A program made the position numbers and the translations under genes. Source: Pedobacter sp. BS3 (GTDB lineage: Bacteria > Bacteroidota > Bacteroidia > Sphingobacteriales > Sphingobacteriaceae). Taken from it: DNA of 64,000 bases. The stretch lies in the NCBI RefSeq assembly GCF_008274585.1, contig NZ_VTRT01000006.1:186001-250000 (forward strand), in the 5' to 3' direction. Under the pieces are notes generated by a model. That model had not been told where the DNA came from. It worked only from the letters and a program-made list of their open reading frames with translations, and did not search any database. Below are positions 50,699 to 58,925 of this stretch, piece after piece; the first letter of the stretch is position 1; the number at the start of each line of letters is the position of its first letter.

Positions 50699-51006
50699 GT
50701 ACCGAAGTTGCATATTATCTGTCTGAGTTGGCGTTTGTACTCTTGAAAAGAGGGTATTTCAGTTTTATAGAAAATGCTGAGAAATTTACCGACAAAATTC
50801 ACGACACCATAGTTCACAAAATTCATACGCTCAAACATTACCCCACAACCGTCGAAAACCAACATTATGGAACGTACTATATTGTGATAAGAATGCACAG
50901 GCGGTTTACCTGTCACGCTTATTTTTTCATCAAAGACGATATGTATTTCATTACAAAAATTTCCAGCAATAAACTTCCTGATGCTGAATTTTTAAACCGA
51001 TTTTAA
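50674..51006 (+). CDS. RelE/ParE-like toxin
   Basis: This 110-residue basic protein has the ParE/RelE pattern: helical N-terminus VAYYLSELAFVLLKRGYFSF, IHTLKHYPTTVENQHYGTYY, then RMHRRFTCHAYFFIKDDMYFITKISSNK, where an Arg/His-rich strand and a terminal hydrophobic strand occur as in the family. It differs from the toxin at 4636-4965 in sequence, so it is a separate module. It sits between clpC and gcvH. Its target (mRNA or gyrase) is undetermined. Confidence 0.75.
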   Translation: MQERRVNLSTEVAYYLSELAFVLLKRGYFSFIENAEKFTDKIHDTIVHKIHTLKHYPTTVENQHYGTYYIVIRMHRRFTCHAYFFIKDDMYFITKISSNKLPDAEFLNRF

Positions 51007-51167
51007 TTTCAGGCTCAAAATATAAAAGCTGTGAATAAAATAAAAAGTGATCTGATTTTATCTGCAACTTTCACCTTTTATTTTACATGGTGAAAGCCTA
51101 TTTTTGGCTATCAGTTTATAATGAGTTCTTGCAGTTTTTTGACTTTTTAATTTTGACTTTTTAAATT

Positions 51168-51548
51168 ATGAATTTTCCAGCCGAATTAAAGTACACCAAA
51201 GATCACGAATGGATCAGGGTAGAAGGCAGCGAAGCCCACGTAGGCATAACCGATTTTGCGCAGCGTGAGCTGGGCGATATTGTTTACGTAGATGTAACAA
51301 CCGTTAACAGCTCAGTTGCCGAAGGCGAGGTATTCGGTACGGTAGAAGCGGTAAAAACGGTTTCTGATCTGTTTATGCCTGTAGCAGGCAAAATCCTGGA
51401 GGTAAATCCAAAATTAGATCAAAGCCCTGAACTTGTTAATACCGATCCGTATGGTGACGGATGGCTGGTAAAAGTTAGCCTTGAGGGCGATGCCAATTCT
51501 GCCTCGCTGTTATCGGCCGATGAATATAAAGTCCAGATCGGTTTATAA
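51168..51548 (+). CDS. gcvH: Glycine cleavage system H protein
   Basis: GcvH shuttles the aminomethyl group between P, T and L proteins on a lipoyl-lysine. The 126-residue protein begins [20 protein letters not shown] and has the lipoylation site in [16 protein letters not shown] (Lys ~64), then [20 protein letters not shown] and GWLVKV. Length is normal. Its stop overlaps the following VanZ start by one base (TAATG at 51546-51550), so the two are coupled. The gcvT and gcvP genes are not in the window. Confidence 0.98.
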   Translation: MNFPAELKYTKDHEWIRVEGSEAHVGITDFAQRELGDIVYVDVTTVNSSVAEGEVFGTVEAVKTVSDLFMPVAGKILEVNPKLDQSPELVNTDPYGDGWLVKVSLEGDANSASLLSADEYKVQIGL

Positions 51549-51946
51549 TGATTAGAGCATTAAGATATCAATACTTAGCCCTTATATGGGCTATTTTTGT
51601 ATTGATACTCTGCGATATGCCTTTATCGCCGGATGAAGGCGGTATAAAGTGGTTTGAAGGATTTGATAAGCTTACGCATACCGGTTTTTTCTTTGTATTT
51701 ACGGTTTTATTGCTGTACGGAAAAATACGGCAGCAAAACAGCTATCAGTATCGTCCGTTAACCATTATAAAAATAACATTGCTTGGGGCGATATTAGGTG
51801 GTGGAATAGAGCTGTTACAATGGAAAGTATTTACTTATCGCTCTGCCGAATGGTGGGATTTTTTCTGTGATATGGTAGGCATAGCGATGGGTGTATTCAG
51901 CTATGTGCTATTGCATCGGAAAACGATTTATGAGAAGACACATTAA
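51548..51946 (+). CDS. VanZ family membrane protein
   Basis: The 132-residue protein has four hydrophobic segments and VanZ-family features: FVLILCDMPLSPDEGG, FEGFDKLTHTGFFFVFTVLL (~37-56) and the segment LGAILGGGIELLQWKVFTYRS split by a glycine turn, then EWWDFFCDMVGIAMG with the DxxxNxxG-like Asp. VanZ homologues are named for a teicoplanin-resistance protein, but the general function is unknown. The gene overlaps gcvH and the tiny lipoprotein gene, forming a three-gene unit. Confidence 0.9.
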   Translation: MIRALRYQYLALIWAIFVLILCDMPLSPDEGGIKWFEGFDKLTHTGFFFVFTVLLLYGKIRQQNSYQYRPLTIIKITLLGAILGGGIELLQWKVFTYRSAEWWDFFCDMVGIAMGVFSYVLLHRKTIYEKTH

Positions 51947-52055
51947 AGTACTGGCATTTTTAATATTGGTGAGCCTGGCGAGTAGCTGTGGCATATTTCG
52001 CAAAAAATGCAATTGTCCGCACTTTTATCAGTCAGTTCCAAATCAAAGGCGGTAA
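51930..52055 (+). CDS. Tiny lipoprotein, 41 residues
   Basis: ATG 51930 lies within the last 17 nt of the VanZ gene in another frame and opens a 41-codon ORF. It begins MRRHIKVLAFLILVSLASSC, a textbook lipoprotein signal with LASSC lipobox, and continues GIFRKKCNCPHFYQ. A mature peptide of ~22 residues with a CxC after the lipidated Cys resembles small C(D/N)CP-type lipoproteins of Bacteroidota. It is likely translated by coupling. Function is unknown. The longer overlapping frame 51988-52173 is not supported. Confidence 0.6.
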   Translation: MRRHIKVLAFLILVSLASSCGIFRKKCNCPHFYQSVPNQRR

Positions 52056-52179
52056 AACCGTAGCTGATTTGCCTTGGCTGATGCCTCTACCGCCCATAGT
52101 GGGTATGCTGCCGGCTGGTGCCTCATCGCCGGCGATAAAAGATAATAAAGCTATTATCAAGGCAACACACTAAATTTTT

Positions 52180-52283
52180 CGTTATTGCGAGGCCGTGTGG
52201 GGTCGTGAGAGCCGAAGCAATCTAATAAGATCGCTTCTCCACAGGAGCCCTTCAGACCATCAACCCTTCTATCTGCAATAACG
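52180..52283. repeat. Inverted-repeat (REP-like) unit upstream of feoA
   Basis: CGTTATTGCGAGG (52180-52192) and TGCAATAACG (52274-52283) are inverted ends. Inside lie GAAGCAATCT and GATCGCTTC, again inverted. A related word CGTCTTTGCGAGGAGGCACG...GCAATCT occurs at ~20058-20090. It has the usual form of a non-coding dispersed repeat. Confidence 0.6.
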
Positions 52284-52329
52284 CCACATTTTTTTGATGC
52301 GATTGTCCCCTGAAACCATCGTACTTTTA

Positions 52330-52361
52330 TTTGGATTTGTTTTAAATAAGGGTTACTTTTG
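52330..52361 (+). promoter_or_regulatory. feoAB promoter
   Basis: TTTG (52330-52333), 20 nt spacer and TACTTTTG (52354-52361) match the -33/-7 consensus exactly. Transcription would start near 52368. This excludes the in-frame starts at 52359 and 52362 for feoA and supports ATG 52386. No Fur box can be recognised with confidence. Confidence 0.75.
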
Positions 52362-52385
52362 ATGCAGTTTAGAAATGATAACAGC

Positions 52386-52604
52386 ATGAAGCTTTCGCAA
52401 CTTGTGCCGGGACAAAAAGGCATTATCAAAGAGTTTACTGATTTAGAAATGTCTGTAAAACTGATGGAGATGGGATGTTTGCCTGGTGAGCCTGTCGTGG
52501 TTGAACGTTTTGCTCCGCTTGGCGATCCGATGGCTATTACTGTTTCGGGCTATCAGCTAAGCCTGCGTAAAAGCGAAGCTTCTACCATTATTCTTCATGT
52601 ATAA
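52386..52604 (+). CDS. feoA: Ferrous iron transport protein A
   Basis: FeoA is a small SH3-like cytoplasmic partner of FeoB. ATG 52386 gives 72 residues (MKLSQLVPGQKGIIKEFTDL) with the FeoA pattern KLMEMGCLPGEPVVVERFAPLGDP and a terminal strand GYQLSLRKSEASTIIL. The start is decided by the promoter at 52330-52361. The stop TAA is followed at once by the feoB GTG. Confidence 0.95.
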   Translation: MKLSQLVPGQKGIIKEFTDLEMSVKLMEMGCLPGEPVVVERFAPLGDPMAITVSGYQLSLRKSEASTIILHV

Positions 52605-54719
52605 GTGAGTAGCGGGTTAAAAGTTGCGCTGGTTGGTAATCCCAACACCGGGAAATCTACACTGTTTAATGCACTAACCGGTCTCAATCAAAAAGTAGGA
52701 AATTTTCCCGGGATAACTGTTGATAAAAAGACAGGATTCTGTCGCCTTTCTGACGGGCGTACGGCAGAAATTATCGACCTGCCCGGTACCTATAGCCTCT
52801 ATCCCAAAAGTAAGGACGAAAGCATTGTACTTGAGGTTTTGACCGATAAAACAAGCCGCTTGTACCCTGATCTGGTTGTGGTGCTGGCCGATGCGTCAAA
52901 CCTTAAGCGTAACCTGCTATTATATACCCAGGTTGCCGATCTGAAAATTCCCGTTATTATCGCGTTAAACATGATGGACCTTGCCCGCAAGGCCGGAACC
53001 GAAATTAATGTTGACGAGCTTTCGGCAAGGCTGGGAGTGCGTATTGTACCAATATGTGCCCGTACAAAAGAAAATATCAGCGGATTAAAGGAAGCCATCC
53101 AGCAAATGTCTGCAATCCCCTTGCAGCGGGAAACCATAGAAGTTGAGGCCATAGCGCCGGGACTCATCGCCAAAATACAAAACGAATTACAGGTTGAAAG
53201 TCCGTACGCTGCCCTGCAACTGGCGCATCAGCATGAGAACATGCATTATTTAAGTGCCCGGCAAAGCGATAGGATTGAAGAATTGGAGCAGGAATTCTCA
53301 TTCCATTCGCAGAAAGCGCAAGCTGCAGAAACCATCGCCCGTTATAACTTTATTAACGATGTTTTATTTGATACGGTAAAGCAACGCACTTCCGTTATTG
53401 AAGAAACCATCAGCAACCGGATAGATAAGGTACTTACTCATAAAGTATGGGGTTTCATTATCTTTTTCGGCATCCTGTTTCTCATTTTCCAGGCTATCTT
53501 TTCGTGGTCTGAATATCCCATGAGTCTTATTGAAGACCTTTTCGTGTGGCTTGGCAGTACGGCACACGCGGTTCTGCCGCCGGGTGTATTTACCGACATG
53601 CTGGTAGATGGTGTGCTGGCCGGATTAAGCGGTGTGCTGGTATTTATTCCACAAATTGCCATCCTGTTTGCGTTCATCTCCATTTTAGAAGATACCGGCT
53701 ACATGGCCCGCGTTACGTTCATGATGGATAAGATCATGCGGAAGGTTGGCCTTAGCGGAAAATCGGTCGTTCCGCTTATCGGTGGACTGGCTTGTGCCGT
53801 ACCCTCAATTATGGGTACGCGGAATATTGAGAACTGGAAAGACCGTATCATAACCATCATGGTAACACCGCTGGTAAGCTGCTCGGCACGTTTACCCATT
53901 TATACGTTGTTAATATCGCTGGTTGTTCCCGATACCCGCTTATGGGGATTTGTGAATATGCAGGGTCTGGCGCTTATGGCCATGTATGTGCTGGGCATTG
54001 TGAGCGCTATCCTGGTTGCCTGGGTAATGAAAAAGCTGATCAAAGCCCGCGAACGTGGTTATTTCATCATGGAATTGCCCGTTTACCGGATGCCGCGATG
54101 GAGCAACGTGGGATTAACCATGTATGAAAAGGTGAAAACCTTTGTGGTGCAGGCTGGTAAAGTGATCATTGCTATTTCAGTGGTATTGTGGGTATTAGCC
54201 ACATACGGCCCGGCGAAAAAGCAGCAGGAAATTGAACAGAAATACACCGCATTACAGCAGACCAATCAATATCCTCAGGAAGAGCTGCAGCGCATGAAAG
54301 CTTCAGATAAGCTTGAAAATTCTTACGCCGGCTTGCTGGGCAGGGCGATAGAACCGGCCATTAAGCCCCTGGGTTACGACTGGAAAATCGGTATTGCGCT
54401 GATCACCTCCTTTGCCGCCCGCGAAGTTTTTGTAGGTACAATGGCAACCATTTACAGTGTAGATTCATCGGGTGACGACGTGGTATCTGTACGTGAAAAG
54501 ATGCGTGCGGCCACAGAACCGGATACAGGCCGGCCGGTATTTACGTTGGCTACGGCTTTTTCATTGATGGTGTTTTACGCTTTCGCGATGCAGTGCATGA
54601 GCACTCTGGCTATTGTTTACCGGGAAACCAAAAGTCTGAAATGGCCGGTCATCCAGTTTATTTATATGGGAGTTATGGCATATATTGCCAGCCTGATTGT
54701 ATATCAGGTGCTTAAATAG
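52605..54719 (+). CDS. feoB: Ferrous iron transport protein B
   Basis: FeoB is the GTPase-coupled inner-membrane Fe(II) importer. The 704-residue protein begins at GTG 52605, immediately after the feoA stop. G-protein motifs are GNPNTGKST (G1, ~10), VGNFPGITVDKK (G2), DLPGTYSL (G3) and ALNMMDLA (G4). The membrane part has two Gate regions, with VPLIGGLACAVPSIMGTRNI and CSARLPIYTLLI, then ITSFAAREVFVGTM. A long cytoplasmic segment with KQQEIEQKYTALQQTNQ lies near residue 545. Length is normal. feoA and feoB are co-transcribed. Confidence 0.97.
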   Translation: MSSGLKVALVGNPNTGKSTLFNALTGLNQKVGNFPGITVDKKTGFCRLSDGRTAEIIDLPGTYSLYPKSKDESIVLEVLTDKTSRLYPDLVVVLADASNLKRNLLLYTQVADLKIPVIIALNMMDLARKAGTEINVDELSARLGVRIVPICARTKENISGLKEAIQQMSAIPLQRETIEVEAIAPGLIAKIQNELQVESPYAALQLAHQHENMHYLSARQSDRIEELEQEFSFHSQKAQAAETIARYNFINDVLFDTVKQRTSVIEETISNRIDKVLTHKVWGFIIFFGILFLIFQAIFSWSEYPMSLIEDLFVWLGSTAHAVLPPGVFTDMLVDGVLAGLSGVLVFIPQIAILFAFISILEDTGYMARVTFMMDKIMRKVGLSGKSVVPLIGGLACAVPSIMGTRNIENWKDRIITIMVTPLVSCSARLPIYTLLISLVVPDTRLWGFVNMQGLALMAMYVLGIVSAILVAWVMKKLIKARERGYFIMELPVYRMPRWSNVGLTMYEKVKTFVVQAGKVIIAISVVLWVLATYGPAKKQQEIEQKYTALQQTNQYPQEELQRMKASDKLENSYAGLLGRAIEPAIKPLGYDWKIGIALITSFAAREVFVGTMATIYSVDSSGDDVVSVREKMRAATEPDTGRPVFTLATAFSLMVFYAFAMQCMSTLAIVYRETKSLKWPVIQFIYMGVMAYIASLIVYQVLK

Positions 54720-54726
54720 TTTTTTT

Positions 54727-54756
54727 ACAGATGTGGAATTCAATTCCATATTTACA
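54727..54756. repeat. Bracketing palindrome, ATPase 3' side
   Basis: GGAATT-C-AATTCC (54735-54747) forms the centre of an imperfect palindrome with TTTACAGATG on the left and CATATTTACA on the right. The left half matches the palindrome at 55954-56002 at 15 of 17 positions. The two palindromes enclose the ATPase gene. Confidence 0.75.
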
Positions 54757-54770
54757 AGATAAGTATATAC

Positions 54771-55937
54771 TTAATCTGCACCGATCTCATTCGTATTTTT
54801 CCAGCTTAGTACCTTTGCTTCTTTGCGTGTTCCATTTTTATTTCCGCCATACAACAAGAAGGTATTTTCGCTATCGTTGCCGCTTAGCTTGTTATAATAA
54901 TTCAGGTTTTTGAAAAATTCGTTATTTAGCGTGGTTGCCGATTTTATTTCGATGCTTTTAACGGTTAATCCTTCATCTATCAGGCAATCCAGCTCATTTC
55001 CCGTGTTGTCACGCCAGAAAAATAATGGCGGATTTTGTGCATTATTCAGATAGTTTTTTGCAATATCAACAATAACCAGGTTCTCAAACAAGGCGCCCTT
55101 TGCCCAGTGACTATTTAAATCATCTTCTTTTTTTATGCCTAACAAACTGCAGGCAAGGCCGGTATCGTAAAAATATAGTTTAGGTGTTTTGACCAGCCTT
55201 TTTGAAAAGTTTCTGAAATGCGGTTGAAGAAAAAAAGCTATAAAACTGGTTTCGAGGATAGAAAACCATGATTTTACAGTCTTTAGATCAACACCTAATT
55301 CGTTGGCCATACTATTGTAATTAAGCAGTTGGCCAATACGTCCGGCAGCAAGACGCATAAATTTTTGGAACAGGTGCAGGTTAGAAACATTTACCAGTTG
55401 CCTTACATCACGCTCGGCATAAGTTTGTATATAAGAAGGATAATATAGGTCAACAGGAATATCTTTATCATAAATTCGTGGATAGAAGCCTTTCAGAATA
55501 AAGTAATCAGGATTTTCTATCCAATATTCCGTGTTTTTTAATTCAGACAAACTAAATGGCAGCAGGTGGGTGATAAATACCCTTCCGGCAAGGCTTTGCG
55601 ATATTTTTGCGGATAACAGGAAATTCTGTGATCCGGTTAAAATATATTCGCCGGGCTTATTTCTTTCGTCGCTTAAAGTCTGTATGTATGAAAACAGTTC
55701 CGGGATAAGTTGAACCTCGTCAATAATTAATCCTTCCTTGTGTTGCGTCAGAAACAGGCGGGGATCGGATTTAGCTTCATCAAACGTATCCGGATTTTCC
55801 AGGTTTACATAAGTGTATTGTGGAAAACATTGCTTTGCCAGCGTGGTCTTGCCCGATTGCCTGGGGCCCGTGATAGATATAACAGGCATCTTGGTAGCCA
55901 TTAATGTAATCTGCTTCGTTAATTTGCGTGCTATCAT
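54771..55937 (-). CDS. AAA_14/DUF4143 family ATPase
   Basis: The 388-residue protein has an N-terminal AAA_14 ATPase domain with Walker A TGPRQSGKTTLAK (~24-36) and Walker B GLIIDEVQLIPE (~70), then a DUF4143 C-domain with KGALFENLVIVDIAKNYLN and FFWRDNTGNELDCLIDEG...KSIEIKSA. The last block has the ExD...ExK pattern of a restriction-endonuclease-like fold. The family is widespread and multicopy in many Bacteroidota, and its role is unknown. It lies alone on the minus strand between feoB and a phosphatase, inside two related palindromes. No toxin or restriction partner is adjacent. Confidence 0.92.
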   Translation of the reverse strand: MIARKLTKQITLMATKMPVISITGPRQSGKTTLAKQCFPQYTYVNLENPDTFDEAKSDPRLFLTQHKEGLIIDEVQLIPELFSYIQTLSDERNKPGEYILTGSQNFLLSAKISQSLAGRVFITHLLPFSLSELKNTEYWIENPDYFILKGFYPRIYDKDIPVDLYYPSYIQTYAERDVRQLVNVSNLHLFQKFMRLAAGRIGQLLNYNSMANELGVDLKTVKSWFSILETSFIAFFLQPHFRNFSKRLVKTPKLYFYDTGLACSLLGIKKEDDLNSHWAKGALFENLVIVDIAKNYLNNAQNPPLFFWRDNTGNELDCLIDEGLTVKSIEIKSATTLNNEFFKNLNYYNKLSGNDSENTFLLYGGNKNGTRKEAKVLSWKNTNEIGAD

Positions 55938-55953
55938 TATCCAAATTTATAAA

Positions 55954-56002
55954 ATATTTCTTTACAAATATGGAATTAAATTCCATATTTGTAAAGAAAT
56001 AT
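55954..56002. repeat. Perfect 49-bp palindrome, ATPase 5' side
   Basis: Arms of 24 bp (55954-55977 and 55979-56002) around a single A are perfectly complementary and read CTTTACAAATATGGAATT inward. It lies 17 bp upstream of the ATPase start (minus strand), so it covers the expected promoter position. It may serve as operator for the ATPase or as the terminal repeat of a mobile unit, or both. Confidence 0.9.
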
Positions 56003-56068
56003 ATATATCAGATCTATTAAGCTACCCTATAATGCTTAACTTTGTGCTGTTTGCCGGGAAGTTTACAC

Positions 56069-56764
56069 ATGAAAAAATACAAGCACATCTTTTTTGACCT
56101 CGACCATACCATTTGGGATTTCGATAAAAATGCCGAGGAGACGCTATTCGAATTATATAACGCTTATTCCCTTAAAGAAAAAGGCTTACATTCGGCAGAG
56201 CTGTTTATCGAAACCTATACCCGCAACAACCACCAGTTATGGCAGCAATATCATTCGGGAGCCATTACCAAGCAGCATTTGCGTGAAACCAGGTTCAGTA
56301 AAACATTTGCCGATTTAGGTGTGGCTCCTGAAATGATCCCGGAAAATTTTGAAGATGATTATGTACGCATTTGCCCGACCAAATGCAACCTGTTTCCCCA
56401 GGCTCACGAAACATTAGCCTATTTGCAGGAGAAATACTGTCTGCATCTCATCTCAAACGGATTTAAAGAATCTACAGAATGTAAAATAGAAGGCTCGCTG
56501 CTGGCAAAATATTTTGATACCATTGTTATATCCGAAGTAGTAGGCGTAAACAAACCCGATAAAGCTATTTTTGAATTTGCAACTTCGGGCGCAAAGGCGC
56601 ACAAAACCGAGAGCTTAATGGTGGGCGATAGCCTGGAGGCGGACATTCAGGGCGCTTTGAACTTCGGTATGGACGCTATTTATTTTAATCCGCTGCAAAA
56701 GGAAAAGCCAGACTACGTAAACCAACAAATTCACAGCTTATGCGAATTGATGAATCTGCTTTAG
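56069..56764 (+). CDS. YjjG-family HAD phosphatase (noncanonical pyrimidine nucleotidase)
   Basis: ATG 56069 (MKKYKHIFFDLDHTIWDFDK) is the family start; the in-frame upstream start at 56042 adds nine unlikely residues. The 231-residue HAD hydrolase has motif I DLDHT, motif II LISNGF, motif III NKPDKAIFE and motif IV MVGDSLEADIQGA. The YjjG type cleaves nucleoside 5'-monophosphates, including damaged pyrimidines, in the cytoplasm. The assignment to YjjG rests on FDLDHTIWDF and the cap-domain pattern. It lies divergent from the ATPase gene. Confidence 0.88.
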   Translation: MKKYKHIFFDLDHTIWDFDKNAEETLFELYNAYSLKEKGLHSAELFIETYTRNNHQLWQQYHSGAITKQHLRETRFSKTFADLGVAPEMIPENFEDDYVRICPTKCNLFPQAHETLAYLQEKYCLHLISNGFKESTECKIEGSLLAKYFDTIVISEVVGVNKPDKAIFEFATSGAKAHKTESLMVGDSLEADIQGALNFGMDAIYFNPLQKEKPDYVNQQIHSLCELMNLL

Positions 56765-56850
56765 GTTAAGCAATGCTTTTGTTAACCGTAATTTAACGGT
56801 TAATTTATATAGTTAGAATAGCTTTGGTAAACAAAGTTGTAACCAACGCT

Positions 56851-57693
56851 ATGCCTAAACGTGAAGTGGATATGGTCATTATTTCTGATGTTCATTTGGG
56901 TACTTACGGATGCCGGGCCAAAGAATTGTTGAATTACCTGAAAAGTATTAAGCCCAAAACGCTGGTGTTAAACGGTGATATTATTGATATCTGGCAGTTT
57001 AGTAAATCGTACTGGCCTGAAACGCATACGAAGGTGCTGAGGCGTATCATGAAATTTATTACCGATGGTGTACCGGTGTATTATCTTACCGGTAACCACG
57101 ATGAAATGCTTCGTAAATTTGCCGATTTGCGTATGGGTAGCTTTCAGCTTGCCAATAAGCTGGTGCTGAATTTGCAGGGACGTAAAGCCTGGATTTTTCA
57201 TGGCGATGTATTTGATGTAACCATGCAGTATTCCAAATGGCTGGCCCGGCTGGGTGCTATCGGCTATGACAGCCTTATCCTGCTAAACAGCATGGTGAAT
57301 TGGGGGCTGACTGTTTTAGGGCGACAAAAAATGAGCTTCTCGCAACGCATCAAAGCCCGGTTTAAAGATGCGGTTAGGTTTATCAACGATTTTGAACTCA
57401 CCGCCGCCGGACTGGCAAAAGAAAAGGGCTACGATTATGTGATATGCGGCCATATCCATCAGCCTGAGATACGCGACATTGAGGGGGTAATGTACCTTAA
57501 CTCGGGCGACTGGGTTGAAAGCCTTACTTCGCTGGAATATCATAATGGCTCCTGGCGAATTTTTGAATATGACCCCTTGCTGTTTGCTGCGGATACATTG
57601 ACCGATGATAATGACCTGATCGATCAGGAAGACCTTAAGGCGAAGTTGGATGTTAAAGCGCTTTTTGAACATTTTAAGACCAACCCTGTTTAG
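56851..57693 (+). CDS. LpxH-like UDP-2,3-diacylglucosamine diphosphatase
   Basis: ATG 56851 (MPKREVDMVIISDVHLGTYG) is chosen because a perfect -7 box TAGCTTTG at 56819-56826 puts the start of transcription near 56832. The product has 280 residues. Metallophosphoesterase motifs are SDVHLGT, NGDIIDIW, GNHDE, FHGDVFD and CGHIHQPE. The group hydrolyses UDP-2,3-diacylglucosamine in lipid A synthesis; this longer, YbbF/LpxH-like form is usual in Bacteroidota. It lies 36 nt upstream of the glycosyltransferase gene, probably in one unit. Another phosphodiesterase substrate is possible. Confidence 0.85.
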   Translation: MPKREVDMVIISDVHLGTYGCRAKELLNYLKSIKPKTLVLNGDIIDIWQFSKSYWPETHTKVLRRIMKFITDGVPVYYLTGNHDEMLRKFADLRMGSFQLANKLVLNLQGRKAWIFHGDVFDVTMQYSKWLARLGAIGYDSLILLNSMVNWGLTVLGRQKMSFSQRIKARFKDAVRFINDFELTAAGLAKEKGYDYVICGHIHQPEIRDIEGVMYLNSGDWVESLTSLEYHNGSWRIFEYDPLLFAADTLTDDNDLIDQEDLKAKLDVKALFEHFKTNPV

Positions 57694-57728
57694 TATTCAT
57701 CGTAAAAATGCAGATATTGCAGTGCGCA

Positions 57729-58715
57729 ATGAATATCCTTTTTGCTATACAGGGAACTGGTAATGGACACATCAGCAGGGCACGCGAAATTGTGCCGCTT
57801 TTACAGCAGTATGGCGATGTTGATTTGCTGATAAGCGGTACACAAGCCGATGTACAGTTAGATCAGCCGGTAAATTACCGGTTTCATGGATTCAGTTTCA
57901 TTTTTGGCAAGAAAGGTGGTGTAGACCACTGGCAAACGTATAAAAATATGCGGCTATCCCGTTTGTTACGGGATGTGCGGTCATTACCACTCAAAAAATA
58001 TCAGTTAATCATCAATGATTACGAGCCGGTAACTGCATGGGCGTGCCGTTTACAGGGGCGGCATAGTGTAGCTTTAAGTCACCAGTCCTCTTTTTTGTCA
58101 CCTAAAACACCAAGACCCCAAAAATCATCGCCTGTAACTGAGCTGCTGTTCAAATATTATGCACCAACTACACAGCGTATCGGGTTCCATTTTGAGCGTT
58201 ACGATGATTTTATACATACGCCGGTAATACGCAGCGAGATACGCAATACCGAACCGGAAGATAAGGGGCATATTACCGTTTACCTGCCCGCTTTTGACGA
58301 TAAATTGCTGGTAAAATATTTCAGGCAGATCCCCGGTGTGCAGTGGCACGTTTTTTCAAAACATTCGCGTACGGCATATACCGATGCCAATGTGTGGGTA
58401 AGGCCGGTTAATAACATGGAATTTAATGCCAGCCTGGCCAGTTGTTACGGACTATTTACCGGCGGCGGTTTTGAAGGCCCGGCAGAGGCATTGTACCTGA
58501 AAAAGAAAGTGCTGGTTTTCCCGATGCGGTTTCAGTACGAGCAGTTATGTAATGCCGAAGCGATAAGCCGGCTTGGTGTTCCGGTTATTTACCAGATAGA
58601 CGATGAGTTTGTCCCGAAGCTCAAGCAGTGGATTGATTCGCCGCACCGGGTTGCAGTGCATTTCCCGGATGAAACAGCGCAGATCATCCGGAACCTGGTT
58701 GAGGATAATACATAA
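57729..58715 (+). CDS. GT-B glycosyltransferase, MurG/UDP-glucuronosyltransferase-like
   Basis: ATG 57729 (MNILFAIQGTGNGHISRARE) gives the canonical N-terminus; the upstream in-frame start adds seven residues. The 328-residue protein has a glycine-rich nucleotide-binding loop GTGNGHISRA, and a C-terminal donor-binding segment GLFTGGGFEGPAEALYLKKK with FPMRFQYEQLCNAEAI, as in MurG-like GT-B enzymes. It has no signal or membrane helix and would act on the inner face of the membrane. Its place after the LpxH-like gene suggests a lipid or envelope glycoconjugate acceptor; this is inference. Confidence 0.85.
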   Translation: MNILFAIQGTGNGHISRAREIVPLLQQYGDVDLLISGTQADVQLDQPVNYRFHGFSFIFGKKGGVDHWQTYKNMRLSRLLRDVRSLPLKKYQLIINDYEPVTAWACRLQGRHSVALSHQSSFLSPKTPRPQKSSPVTELLFKYYAPTTQRIGFHFERYDDFIHTPVIRSEIRNTEPEDKGHITVYLPAFDDKLLVKYFRQIPGVQWHVFSKHSRTAYTDANVWVRPVNNMEFNASLASCYGLFTGGGFEGPAEALYLKKKVLVFPMRFQYEQLCNAEAISRLGVPVIYQIDDEFVPKLKQWIDSPHRVAVHFPDETAQIIRNLVEDNT

Positions 58716-58925
58716 AGCTAAAAGTGGAGAGTTGAAAGTGAAAAGCTGACTGAAATTCCGGCTTTCCAGAATGTATATTCTAACCCTTGGCCTGTCCCCC
58801 CGACAGGCTAACCAATAATACATGGAATGTCCCGGTCTGCCGGGCCCGGGGAGGTAGAGAGATTTAGCTGGGCCTTAGCAAACGCGTCGAAGATAATTTC
58901 TACTTTTGTCTTTTTATACAACATT

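Noticed and set aside
51988-52173. 61-codon plus-strand ORF after VanZ
   Set aside because: It overlaps the tiny lipoprotein gene in another frame, lacks a plausible start context, and runs toward an intergenic repeat.
54561-54749. Minus-strand ORFs beginning inside the two palindromes (also 55780-55986)
   Set aside because: Both start within the palindromes (MELNS/MEFNS) and are antisense to feoB or out of frame in the ATPase gene; the likeness is due to the shared palindrome.
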